This document shows, in pieces, positions 33,418 through 40,691 of a stretch of 58,006 nt of DNA. This DNA is from Roseburia sp. (GTDB lineage Bacteria > Bacillota > Clostridia > Lachnospirales > Lachnospiraceae). The position numbers were made by a program, and so were the translations under genes. Under the pieces are notes generated by a model that was given only the letters and a program-made list of their open reading frames with translations, searched no databases and had not been told where the DNA came from. The stretch covers positions 1-58,006 of the forward strand of contig JAMPIG010000010.1 in NCBI GenBank assembly GCA_023662875.1, given 5' to 3'. How positions within the stretch are numbered: the stretch's first letter is position 1; every line of letters starts with the position of its first letter.

Positions 33418-35682
33418 CTATCCTTCCGAGACAATAACCCTCGCCCGGGCCAGATTCTTGATCTGGGTATAGGGCTCCTCCCGGTCGCCGTCCCGCTGAC
33501 TCTTTACAAAAGCGGTGGCGAAGTAGGTTCCGGGCTTGTCGTAGCGGGTCGTCACCGTCGCCGTCCCGGCCTGCAGGCCTTCGGCCGTAACATAATTCTT
33601 CAGCTCGCCCGGTACTCTCTGGGAGCGTCCCTGGGACAGGAAATCCTTGTAATCCCCGCCCTTGTCCCGGCTGGCCCAGGTGCCGAACATGGGATCCGAG
33701 AAGGAGAACTGCAGCTCCGTCACCTGACCCGCTCCCTCCGGAACCTCCGCCACCGCGGTCAGGGTCACCGGCTCGCCCGGCTTGACATGAGCGCAGGTCT
33801 GTCCGTTGACCGTTAGAGTCACTACGGGCTGGAGTCCTCTCCTCTCCTTCGCCGTCCCGGCGATCCGGACGCAGCCGCCCTCCATCTCGTAACAGGAGGA
33901 CGGTCTGGGCTCGACGCCCCGCTCCACCCAATCGCTAAGATCCAGCAGCGCCTGCTTTAAACCTCCCAGATAATTGACGATCATATCCGTATCCAGGCTG
34001 GAGACGTCCCCGTGTAGACATCTCTCGTAATAATAAATTCGAAAATCCTCCTCGCTGCCCTTGGCCCTGCGCACCGCGCTCCGATACCAGTCGCCGCACC
34101 AGGGGCAGGTAGACTCATCCATCAGGGACTGGGTCAGGATCACCTTGCCCTGAATCGTTCCCTCCTGTACCGTGCCGGTGCCGCAGAAGCCGGGCCCCAT
34201 GATCTTTTCCCGCTGGGGGATAGCCGGCGTGCCGTCCTCCCTCCGAAACTGATCCCAGGCATGGAACGAGGGATCCGGCGGAACCTGATGACGATAGTAG
34301 GACTGCACTGCAATATAGTCCGAGTTATCCAGCGTCAGGACATCCCCAGGCTGCACGGATTTTAAAACCGCCTCCATATCGTCCATTCCATAGCTCATCC
34401 CAATCGTAATTCCGTTCCCCCGGATCTCGCCCAGCAGCATGGTCTTGCCCACAGCCGCCCCGGTCTCAAAGCCGATGGTCACGCCCTTCAGATAAAGATC
34501 CTCCCCCCGGGGAACCTCCTCCAGCTCGATCCAGGCTCCGCCTCCGTCCGCCAGAGCCTTCTTCCAGGCGGTATCCACGCCGTTGGTATATTCCTCCTCC
34601 TTCGCTCCATCCGTCTGATCCAGTCCTTCGGCTCCCTGCGCTGTTCCTCCCGAAAGATCGGTTTGACCTGCTTTTTCCGTGTTTTTCGCGAGATCACTCT
34701 GCCCAGTTCTTTCCGTTCCTGATCTTTCCTCTCCTGTGGTCTGACCTTTCTCTTCCGGCTTCTCCCCGGGCAGATGCACCCCGACTACCTTACTCTTAAA
34801 CTGCAGCCTGTCCCGGAGGGCGTTGCTGCCCGGCTCCGCGCCAAGATACCCCGGCTTCTCCCAGAAGTCCCGGAAGTACTCCGGATCGCTCATGCGGATC
34901 CCCGGCATCAATACTGGCAGGGAACCGTCGTCCCAGCGACCCGCCGCCTCCATAAACCAGGCCTGGGGCGGAAAGCCCATCAGCGTAATCTCCCGCAGCA
35001 TCTTCGCCTCGTCCTCCGTCAGCCCCTCATACATATCCCCGCTGCCGCCCGCATCCAGCGCGTCCACAATCTTCCCCACCGCGTGGCGCAGCGTCCTCAT
35101 CCCCTGTACATGAAGGGTGATGGTGTTGGGCAGGGAATAGGGCGAGCCGATGACAAAGGGACAAGCCCCGTCCCATGCGTTCGTGTTCTCGATACAGGCG
35201 ATGGACTTATAACCTCCGCCGCTGCCGCCGAACACATAGCCGTAAGGGCGGGAACAGCCGTAATACTCCTCCGCCACCTTCCGGGAATACTCCGCTGCCG
35301 CCGCGCTGGACTTCCAGAGCTTATGCGGCTCCGGATGACCTCCGAAGGCGCTGACGGACTCCATATTCGTCTCCACAAAGTAAGCCCCATTCTTCAGGCA
35401 GAAGGCAATCGTATCGTCCTCCCCCTTCCTGCCCAGGGACGCCACCTCCTCGTCCGGCCCCGGGAACGGGCAGAGGTACTGGTAAAAGCGCCCTCGGAAG
35501 CTCTGCTTCTCCGGGAAGCAGAATACAAACTTCGCCCCGGTTCCCTCAAAGCCGCCGTGAACATAACGGAAGGGAAGCCTGCCCCCGTCCGGCAGCTCCC
35601 GCTCCCGCATCTCGTCCTCATCGATGTAGGGTCTTGCGTAATACGAATCCTTCTTCGCGTCGTAAATTACCTTTTCGCTCAT
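33418..35682 (-). CDS. Large alpha/beta-hydrolase-fold protein, tannase/esterase-like
   Basis: 754 residues, no signal peptide. An alpha/beta-hydrolase segment has the nucleophile elbow VFGGSGGGYKSIA at about 175, preceded by strands FVFCFPEKQSF and AYFVETN. Possible acid and base are in CPWCGDWYRSA and YYERCLHGD at about 565-590. A hydrophilic, probably disordered insert of about 60 residues (Thr/Glu/Gly-rich, about 305-365) interrupts the hydrolase part. The C-terminal 120 residues look like a beta-sandwich (VTLTVNGQTCAHVKPGEPVTL...GTYFATAFV). I cannot assign a family firmly; a tannase or feruloyl-esterase-like role is the best guess. It is a single-gene unit under promoter O3, which ties it to the glycan regulon. 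Confidence 0.7.
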   Translation of the reverse strand: MSEKVIYDAKKDSYYARPYIDEDEMRERELPDGGRLPFRYVHGGFEGTGAKFVFCFPEKQSFRGRFYQYLCPFPGPDEEVASLGRKGEDDTIAFCLKNGAYFVETNMESVSAFGGHPEPHKLWKSSAAAAEYSRKVAEEYYGCSRPYGYVFGGSGGGYKSIACIENTNAWDGACPFVIGSPYSLPNTITLHVQGMRTLRHAVGKIVDALDAGGSGDMYEGLTEDEAKMLREITLMGFPPQAWFMEAAGRWDDGSLPVLMPGIRMSDPEYFRDFWEKPGYLGAEPGSNALRDRLQFKSKVVGVHLPGEKPEEKGQTTGEERSGTERTGQSDLAKNTEKAGQTDLSGGTAQGAEGLDQTDGAKEEEYTNGVDTAWKKALADGGGAWIELEEVPRGEDLYLKGVTIGFETGAAVGKTMLLGEIRGNGITIGMSYGMDDMEAVLKSVQPGDVLTLDNSDYIAVQSYYRHQVPPDPSFHAWDQFRREDGTPAIPQREKIMGPGFCGTGTVQEGTIQGKVILTQSLMDESTCPWCGDWYRSAVRRAKGSEEDFRIYYYERCLHGDVSSLDTDMIVNYLGGLKQALLDLSDWVERGVEPRPSSCYEMEGGCVRIAGTAKERRGLQPVVTLTVNGQTCAHVKPGEPVTLTAVAEVPEGAGQVTELQFSFSDPMFGTWASRDKGGDYKDFLSQGRSQRVPGELKNYVTAEGLQAGTATVTTRYDKPGTYFATAFVKSQRDGDREEPYTQIKNLARARVIVSEG

Positions 35683-35846
35683 CCTTCCTCCTGTCTGCGC
35701 GCCGATGCGCGCTACTCGCAGCCGGGCAAACCGTTTTCACCTGCTCCGGGCCGGCGTCTCCGTTATCGTTTCCTGGTTTTCCTTTGCATCAGCCAAGCGC
35801 ACACTTCACGCTCCTTGTCCTGCTTCGCAGGATATTTGCTCGTTAT

Positions 35847-35909
35847 ATTGTAACTGACTTTCTTACGCGGCGCATTACGGAATCCGCCCGAAACTATCAC
35901 AAATCCGAC
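35847..35909 (-). promoter_or_regulatory. Regulon operator-promoter O3 (esterase-like gene)
   Basis: Half-sites GAATCCGCC at 35880 and AAATCCGAC at 35901 (plus strand), 21 bp apart. TACAAT on the minus strand at 35847-35852, exactly 27 bp after the proximal half-site. The proximal half-site has the most mismatches of the five, and the leader is about 155 nt. Confidence 0.82.
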
Positions 35910-36000
35910 CTCTTATCCTCCGATGAGCGCAGTCACAAAGACGACTTTTCAAAAAACGGTTCCTTTTTTCCGCCCAATGACGCAACCTGAAAAAAACTCT

Positions 36001-36029
36001 TGTTCGTTCTCCCGATATCCTTTATACTG
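36001..36029 (+). promoter_or_regulatory. Promoter of the DUF853 ATPase gene
   Basis: TTGTTC (36001-36006), a 17-bp spacer and TATACT (36024-36029); the CAGGAGGGG ribosome site follows at about 36049. Confidence 0.55.
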
Positions 36030-36064
36030 GTAGTAACAATCTAATCAACAGGAGGGGCTTTACC

Positions 36065-37738
36065 ATGTATTATAACGATCAAATCTGGATCGGCGATGCG
36101 GACGGGGAAAAAATCTGCATTCTGCCGAAAATGGCGAACCGGCACGGCCTGATCGCAGGCGCTACCGGCACCGGCAAGACCGTCACGCTGAAGGTTCTGG
36201 CGGAATCCTTCAGCGACGCGGGCGTACCGGTCTTTCTGGCGGACGTCAAGGGCGACCTGGCCGGTATGTGCCGTCCCGGTCAGGACAGCGCGGATATGCA
36301 GGAACGCATCGCGCGCTTCGGCCTGAACCAATGCGGTTTTTCCTACCAGTCCTACCCCAGCGTATTCTGGGATGTCTACGGGAAAATGGGGATTCCTCTG
36401 CGCACCACCGTCTCCGAGATGGGGCCGATTCTCCTGGGACGGCTGATGGACTTAACCCCCGCCCAGACCGACGTCCTGAATATCGCCTTCAAGATTGCCG
36501 ACGATAACAGCCTTCTGCTCATCGACACAAAGGATCTGAAGGCCATACTGCAGTACATCGGCGAAAACGCGGCGGATTTCAGCATGGAATACGGCAATAT
36601 CCCCAAGCAGAGCGTAACCACCATCATCCGGCACGTGGTCGCGCTGGAATCCAAGGGCGCGGAGGAGTTTTTCACGGAACCCGCCATGAATATCGCCGAC
36701 TGGTTCGCCCTGGGCGCGGGCGGCAAGGGCGCGATCAATATCCTGGACTGCCGCGAGCTGGTCAACGATCCCACGATGTACTCCATCTTCCTGCTCTGGA
36801 TGCTGTCCGAGCTGTTCGAGACCCTCCCCGAGATCGGCGATCCGGCCAAGCCTCGCATGGTGTTCTTCTTCGACGAGGCGCATCTGCTCTTTGACAGCGT
36901 AACGAAAACCCTACAGGAAAAGATCGAGCAGATCGTAAAGCTGATCCGCTCCAGAGGCGTCGGCATCTACTTTATCACCCAGGCACCCAAGGATATTCCG
37001 GACGGCGTTTTAAGCCAGCTTGGCAATAAGATCCAGCACGCCCTGCGCGCCTATACTCCCGCCGACGAAAAGGGCATCAAGGCGGCTGCCGCCTCCTTCC
37101 GAACCAACCCGGCCTTCGATACCAAGACCGTCCTTTCCGAGCTGGGCACCGGGGAAGCGCTGGTCTCCGTCCTGGACGAGGGCGGCATCCCGACCATCGT
37201 AAAGCGCTGCCGTATTCTCCCGCCCCAGAGCCTTATGGGGCCGATTCCGGACGAGGAAAAAAAGCGGGAGGTTCTGATGAATAACCTCTACCTTCGCTAT
37301 AAGGACGCCCAGGATCCCGACAGCGCCTATGAATTCTTGCAGCGGAAGCGCCAGCAGGACGTTCTGGAGCTGGAGCGCTTAAAGCAGGAGGAGGACGCCC
37401 GCAAGGCGGCGGAGAAAGAACAGGCCGCTGCGGAAAAGGCTGCCGAAAGGGAGCGGATCGCAGCCGAGAAGGCCGCGGAAAAAGAGCGGATCGCAGCCGA
37501 GAAGGCCGCGGAAAAGGAAAGGCTTGCCGCGGAAAAAGCCGCCCAAAAGGAAGCGGAAAAGAAACAGCAGGCGATCAAATCCGGCATCAAGAGCGTAGCC
37601 GGAACCGCCGCGGGCACCATCGGCCGCGAGGTCGGAAATACCCTGGGGAAGACGATCGGCGGCTCCTTCGGCAAGAAGCTGGGCGGCAACGTAGGCGCGC
37701 AGCTGGGCCGAAGCATCCTTGGAACATTCTTGAAATAA
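36065..37738 (+). CDS. DUF853/HerA-like ATPase with Ala-Glu-Lys coiled-coil region
   Basis: 557 residues. Walker A GATGTGKT at about residue 33, then LADVKGDLAGM and the conserved Walker B-type FFFDEAHLLFD, with the sensor region GVGIYFITQAPKDIPD, as in the YjgR/DUF853 group of HerA-FtsK-like P-loop proteins. Residues about 440-510 are a charged helix of near-repeats (AAEKAAEKERI), and the last 50 are glycine-rich (GREVGNTLGKTIGGSFGKKLGG). The function is unknown in all species. It is the only plus-strand gene in the glycan locus, has its own promoter and lacks the regulon operator, so it is probably unrelated to it. Confidence 0.9.
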   Translation: MYYNDQIWIGDADGEKICILPKMANRHGLIAGATGTGKTVTLKVLAESFSDAGVPVFLADVKGDLAGMCRPGQDSADMQERIARFGLNQCGFSYQSYPSVFWDVYGKMGIPLRTTVSEMGPILLGRLMDLTPAQTDVLNIAFKIADDNSLLLIDTKDLKAILQYIGENAADFSMEYGNIPKQSVTTIIRHVVALESKGAEEFFTEPAMNIADWFALGAGGKGAINILDCRELVNDPTMYSIFLLWMLSELFETLPEIGDPAKPRMVFFFDEAHLLFDSVTKTLQEKIEQIVKLIRSRGVGIYFITQAPKDIPDGVLSQLGNKIQHALRAYTPADEKGIKAAAASFRTNPAFDTKTVLSELGTGEALVSVLDEGGIPTIVKRCRILPPQSLMGPIPDEEKKREVLMNNLYLRYKDAQDPDSAYEFLQRKRQQDVLELERLKQEEDARKAAEKEQAAAEKAAERERIAAEKAAEKERIAAEKAAEKERLAAEKAAQKEAEKKQQAIKSGIKSVAGTAAGTIGREVGNTLGKTIGGSFGKKLGGNVGAQLGRSILGTFLK

Positions 37739-37777
37739 GCGTTTATCTGCGAAATGCTTCGAAGAATTTTTTCCCGA

Positions 37778-37860
37778 ACAACAGAATTCCTGCTTTGCAG
37801 GAATTCGATTGACAGGAACAATAGAACTCACGCTTCGCTGGAATTCGATTGACATGAATA
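37778..37860. repeat. Dispersed palindrome family, copies P2a and P2b in tandem
   Basis: P2a (37778-37816) has ACAGAATTCCTGC/GCAGGAATTC arms. P2b (37817-37860) has CAATAGAACTC and GAATTCGATTG arms and ends ACATGAATAA, abutting the terminator stem at 37860. Both match P1 at 16737. Confidence 0.85.
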
Positions 37861-37899
37861 ACGGGCCGACGGCATTCTGCAAAATGCCGTCGGCCCGTT
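37860..37899. terminator. Long perfect hairpin terminator
   Basis: 17-bp perfect arms (37860-37876 and 37883-37899, AACGGGCCGACGGCATT and its complement) with a 6-nt loop. It serves the DUF853 gene on one side and the glycosidase-remnant operon on the other. Confidence 0.9.
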
Positions 37900-37914
37900 A
37901 TCATCTTATTCGCC

Positions 37915-38088
37915 AGCTCCCGCCAGTGATGATAGTGGTCACAGGCAGTATGGCAGATCTCATTTTTATTCATTTTCCCCTTGGGCATATTATCCCAGAT
38001 GCCGGGAGCGCGTCCGTCTTCGTCCCAAGCCCTTCCGCCTGTGCGGCGGCGCTGGCTGCACTCTCATCGAAATTTGGGGAAATTCCAT
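37915..38088 (-). pseudogene. 5' remnant of a GH1 beta-glucosidase gene
   Basis: The ATG at 38088 overlaps the stop of the nucleoside-hydrolase-like gene (TAATG) and follows GAGGAGGG. The reading starts MEFPQ, then across frames gives ESAASAAAQAEG and AWDEDGRAPGIWDNMP...ACDHYHHWRE. These are the opening motifs of GH1 enzymes (compare FGVATSAAQVEGG and the IWDVF and FYHRWRDDI segments of the intact GH1 at 39190). At least one frameshift and the loss of everything after about 60 codons make it non-functional. It was once translationally coupled in this operon. Confidence 0.75.
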
Positions 38089-39140
38089 TACTCTACCCTC
38101 CTCGCAGCCGTCCCATAGCACAATCGCAGCTTTGAAAACAAATCCGACAAAGTCAGCCGCGCGTCCACGCTGTCGTACACCCGTATCAGCTTGCTGTCCG
38201 CCCTCGGAGTGTATGTATAATCGTCGTTGATATAGGGCGCATGCTCCATGTGGTAGCACGGAAGCGCGGAATTTTGCAGAAGCACGGAAACCGTCGGATT
38301 ATCCCCGATGCTCCAGATTTCTCCATGCGGGAAATCTCCCGGCGTCATGCCCATTTTTTCGTTAAATGTCAACATCTCGTCGCAAAGATACGCGCCAATC
38401 TCCCCGCAGGGGGCAATTTTGTCTACCAGCTCCGACAGGGAAAACTCCATCGTAACATACACGTTGACGGGGATCTGCCAGATTTCCATCGGGCTGTTGA
38501 AGAGAACCCTGGCCGCCAGAATGTCCTGCTTCAGATTGAACTCGTCGCCGCCCTCCGGGTATTTCCCTCCGCCGATCCAGATCGCAATCACCTTGTCCAC
38601 AATCGACGGCTCCTTCAAGTAGGCAATGGCCAAATCCGTCAGACATCCCTGTAATGCCACATATAGCGGCCTGTCATCCTTCTTCCTGGCCTGCTGGATA
38701 ATAAAGTCCGCGCCCTCGCTTTCCGGTAAATCCTCCGCCTTGTCCGACTGCAGTTCGATGACGCTGCCCCGGAGCATCGGCACATCGTCGATCTCCGCCA
38801 GCTTCAGGATTTTTAAGCCCTCCTGATAGCTTTTTTCCATGGACTGGCACCGGGGCGTGGTCATAGATTGCTTCTCCTCGTCCTGCTGCATCATCGCCCT
38901 TTCAAACTCTTCCGGGCTCATCCCCCGCTGCTTTGCCACCATGGGCAGCAAAACGCCCATCACCCACTCGTTATGTCCGGCGATGATGCCCTCCACCTCC
39001 TCGGAGGGGGTCAGCAGATGATGCATAATCGCGAACGGATCGTCCGCCTCATTGCAGATATCCGTATGCACGATGACGCGTTTTCTTTTTTTCTCCGGCA
39101 CGGTGAAGCGCAGCCGCTGTAGTATTTCTTCTCGTTTCAT
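38088..39140 (-). CDS. Nucleoside-hydrolase-like protein
   Basis: 350 residues from MKREEILQRL, seven bases after AAGGAGG. The N-terminal RVIVHTDICNEADDPFAIMHHL is a variant of the calcium-binding DTDxGxDDxxAL motif of the inosine/uridine-preferring hydrolases, with Asn-Glu-Ala-Asp-Asp in place. Later segments (YVALQGCLTDLAIAYL, VIAIWIGGGKYPEGGDEFNLKQDILAARVLF) keep the family's central acidic loop. Similar DUF1593-like proteins occur in polysaccharide loci, so the substrate may be a glycoside rather than a nucleoside. It follows the GH1 gene by about 50 bp, in the O4 operon. Confidence 0.82.
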   Translation of the reverse strand: MKREEILQRLRFTVPEKKRKRVIVHTDICNEADDPFAIMHHLLTPSEEVEGIIAGHNEWVMGVLLPMVAKQRGMSPEEFERAMMQQDEEKQSMTTPRCQSMEKSYQEGLKILKLAEIDDVPMLRGSVIELQSDKAEDLPESEGADFIIQQARKKDDRPLYVALQGCLTDLAIAYLKEPSIVDKVIAIWIGGGKYPEGGDEFNLKQDILAARVLFNSPMEIWQIPVNVYVTMEFSLSELVDKIAPCGEIGAYLCDEMLTFNEKMGMTPGDFPHGEIWSIGDNPTVSVLLQNSALPCYHMEHAPYINDDYTYTPRADSKLIRVYDSVDARLTLSDLFSKLRLCYGTAARRVE

Positions 39141-39189
39141 GTTCATACCTCCTTGCGCGCTCCGCGCGCATACCAATCAATAGTCGCCC

Positions 39190-40554
39190 CTAAAGGGTTC
39201 CATTCTTATGCTGCCCCGCGATAAAGTCCCGATACCACAGGGCGCTGTCCTTGCAGATTCTCTCCTGGGTTTCAAAATCAACATGCACAATACCGTAACG
39301 ATCGGAAAAGCCCAGGCACCATTCCCAGTTATCCAGCAGGGACCATAAGTAATAGCCCCGAATATCCGCACCCTCCTCGATCGCTTTGGAAATCCAGTAT
39401 AAAAATCCTTCTACGTATCTTATTCTTTCCTGGTCATGGATTCCGCCGTCCTCCGTCACCGCTTCCCCGCAGTTATGGGTTCCATTCTCCGTGACATAAA
39501 TCGGGATATCCAGATGATAGTCCTTTTTCAGGATTTGGACGGCATCGTACACCGCTTTGGGATAATATTCCGCGCCATTATCCAGATAATTACCGCCGGT
39601 ATGCTTCCTTACCTCTTTCTTCAGCAGTTCCGCATCCGCGCAATCCACTACACGATTGTAGCAATTCAGCCCGAAAAAGTCAATCGGCGCGGAAATATTC
39701 CGCATGTCGTCCTCCATCATGACCGGCATACAGTTTTCCTTCTTCATGTAATCCAGAAGCGCGTCTGTATAAGCGCCGTTAAAGATCGGATTCAGATAAG
39801 ATCGATAGGCCTTCTCGTTTTCCAGCTCGGCAATCGCGACATCCTCCGCGTTGTCCGGGCGCAGCGGATGGTGGTTCCAGATATCCACCACAATACCGAT
39901 TTTAGATCCCTTCGGGTTCTCCTGCCGGAAACGCTCCACGCCTTCCCCATGGGCCAGAAGGACATGATGATTTGCCTGCCGCCCAAACGCCTCGCCTCTT
40001 CTCCCGGGCGCAAAGCCTCCCTGACCATACCCCACATAGGTTGCAATGGGCTCGTTGATTGTCGTCCAAAGCGGGACGCTCTCCCCCAGCTCGCGGAAGA
40101 TACAGGACGCATATTCCCCATACCACTTCACAACCTCCCTGTTCAGCCATCCGCCTTCCCTCTCCAGCTCATAGGGCAGATCCCAGTGATATAATGTGGC
40201 GTTGGGTGTGATATCCGCATTGTGAAGCCCGTCGATCAGGCGCTTGTAAAAGTCCAGTCCTTTTTGATTGATCCGCCCCTTCCCCTCGGGCATGACGCGG
40301 GACCATGAAATCGAAAAGCGGAAAGACTCCACGTTCAGGCTTTTCATCAGCTCAATGTCGTCCCGCCATCTGTGATAGAAATTACATCCCGCATCCGGTC
40401 TTGTACCATCGGCGATCGCCCCGGGTATCCTGGAAAAGACATCCCAGATCGATAAGCCCCTTCCGTCGTCCCGCATACCGCCTTCCACCTGCGCCGCGCT
40501 TGTGGCGACGCCAAAGAGGAAATCCTTCGGAAATTTCATTTTTTTATCGCACAT
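39190..40554 (-). CDS. GH1 beta-glucosidase or 6-phospho-beta-glucosidase family enzyme
   Basis: 454 residues. (beta/alpha)8 enzyme with acid/base Glu in TTINEPIATYVGYGQGGFAPG (about 165), nucleophile Glu in IYVTENGTHN (about 360) and the C-terminal GYYLWSLLDNWEWCLGFSDRYGIVHVD. The aglycone-site residues fit a beta-glucosidase acting on unphosphorylated sugars better than a 6-phospho type, but this is not certain. The start may be at 40554 or five codons later (40539): AAGGAG directly abuts the first ATG. No signal peptide. It is the first gene under promoter O4. Confidence 0.93.
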   Translation of the reverse strand: MCDKKMKFPKDFLFGVATSAAQVEGGMRDDGRGLSIWDVFSRIPGAIADGTRPDAGCNFYHRWRDDIELMKSLNVESFRFSISWSRVMPEGKGRINQKGLDFYKRLIDGLHNADITPNATLYHWDLPYELEREGGWLNREVVKWYGEYASCIFRELGESVPLWTTINEPIATYVGYGQGGFAPGRRGEAFGRQANHHVLLAHGEGVERFRQENPKGSKIGIVVDIWNHHPLRPDNAEDVAIAELENEKAYRSYLNPIFNGAYTDALLDYMKKENCMPVMMEDDMRNISAPIDFFGLNCYNRVVDCADAELLKKEVRKHTGGNYLDNGAEYYPKAVYDAVQILKKDYHLDIPIYVTENGTHNCGEAVTEDGGIHDQERIRYVEGFLYWISKAIEEGADIRGYYLWSLLDNWEWCLGFSDRYGIVHVDFETQERICKDSALWYRDFIAGQHKNGTL

Positions 40555-40621
40555 CTCCTTCGTCCCTTTCTTCTGCCGCTTGTTCTCTTTCGATGTTCGA
40601 TCAGTCCGTTGACCTGATACT

Positions 40622-40684
40622 ATCTTATCAAGCCGAAAAAATTCTGAATCTCAGAAATCCGATTAGAATTATGGCAAATCCGCC
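40622..40684 (-). promoter_or_regulatory. Regulon operator-promoter O4 (GH1 operon)
   Basis: Half-sites AAATCCGAT at 40655 and AAATCCGCC at 40676 (plus strand), 21 bp apart. TAAGAT on the minus strand at 40622-40627, exactly 27 bp after the proximal half-site. It lies in the gap between the GH78 stop and the GH1 start. Confidence 0.87.
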
Positions 40685-40691
40685 TTCCTGA

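Noticed and set aside
38140-38155. Isolated AAATCCGAC
   Set aside because: Single half-site within the nucleoside-hydrolase-like gene with no partner 21 bp away.
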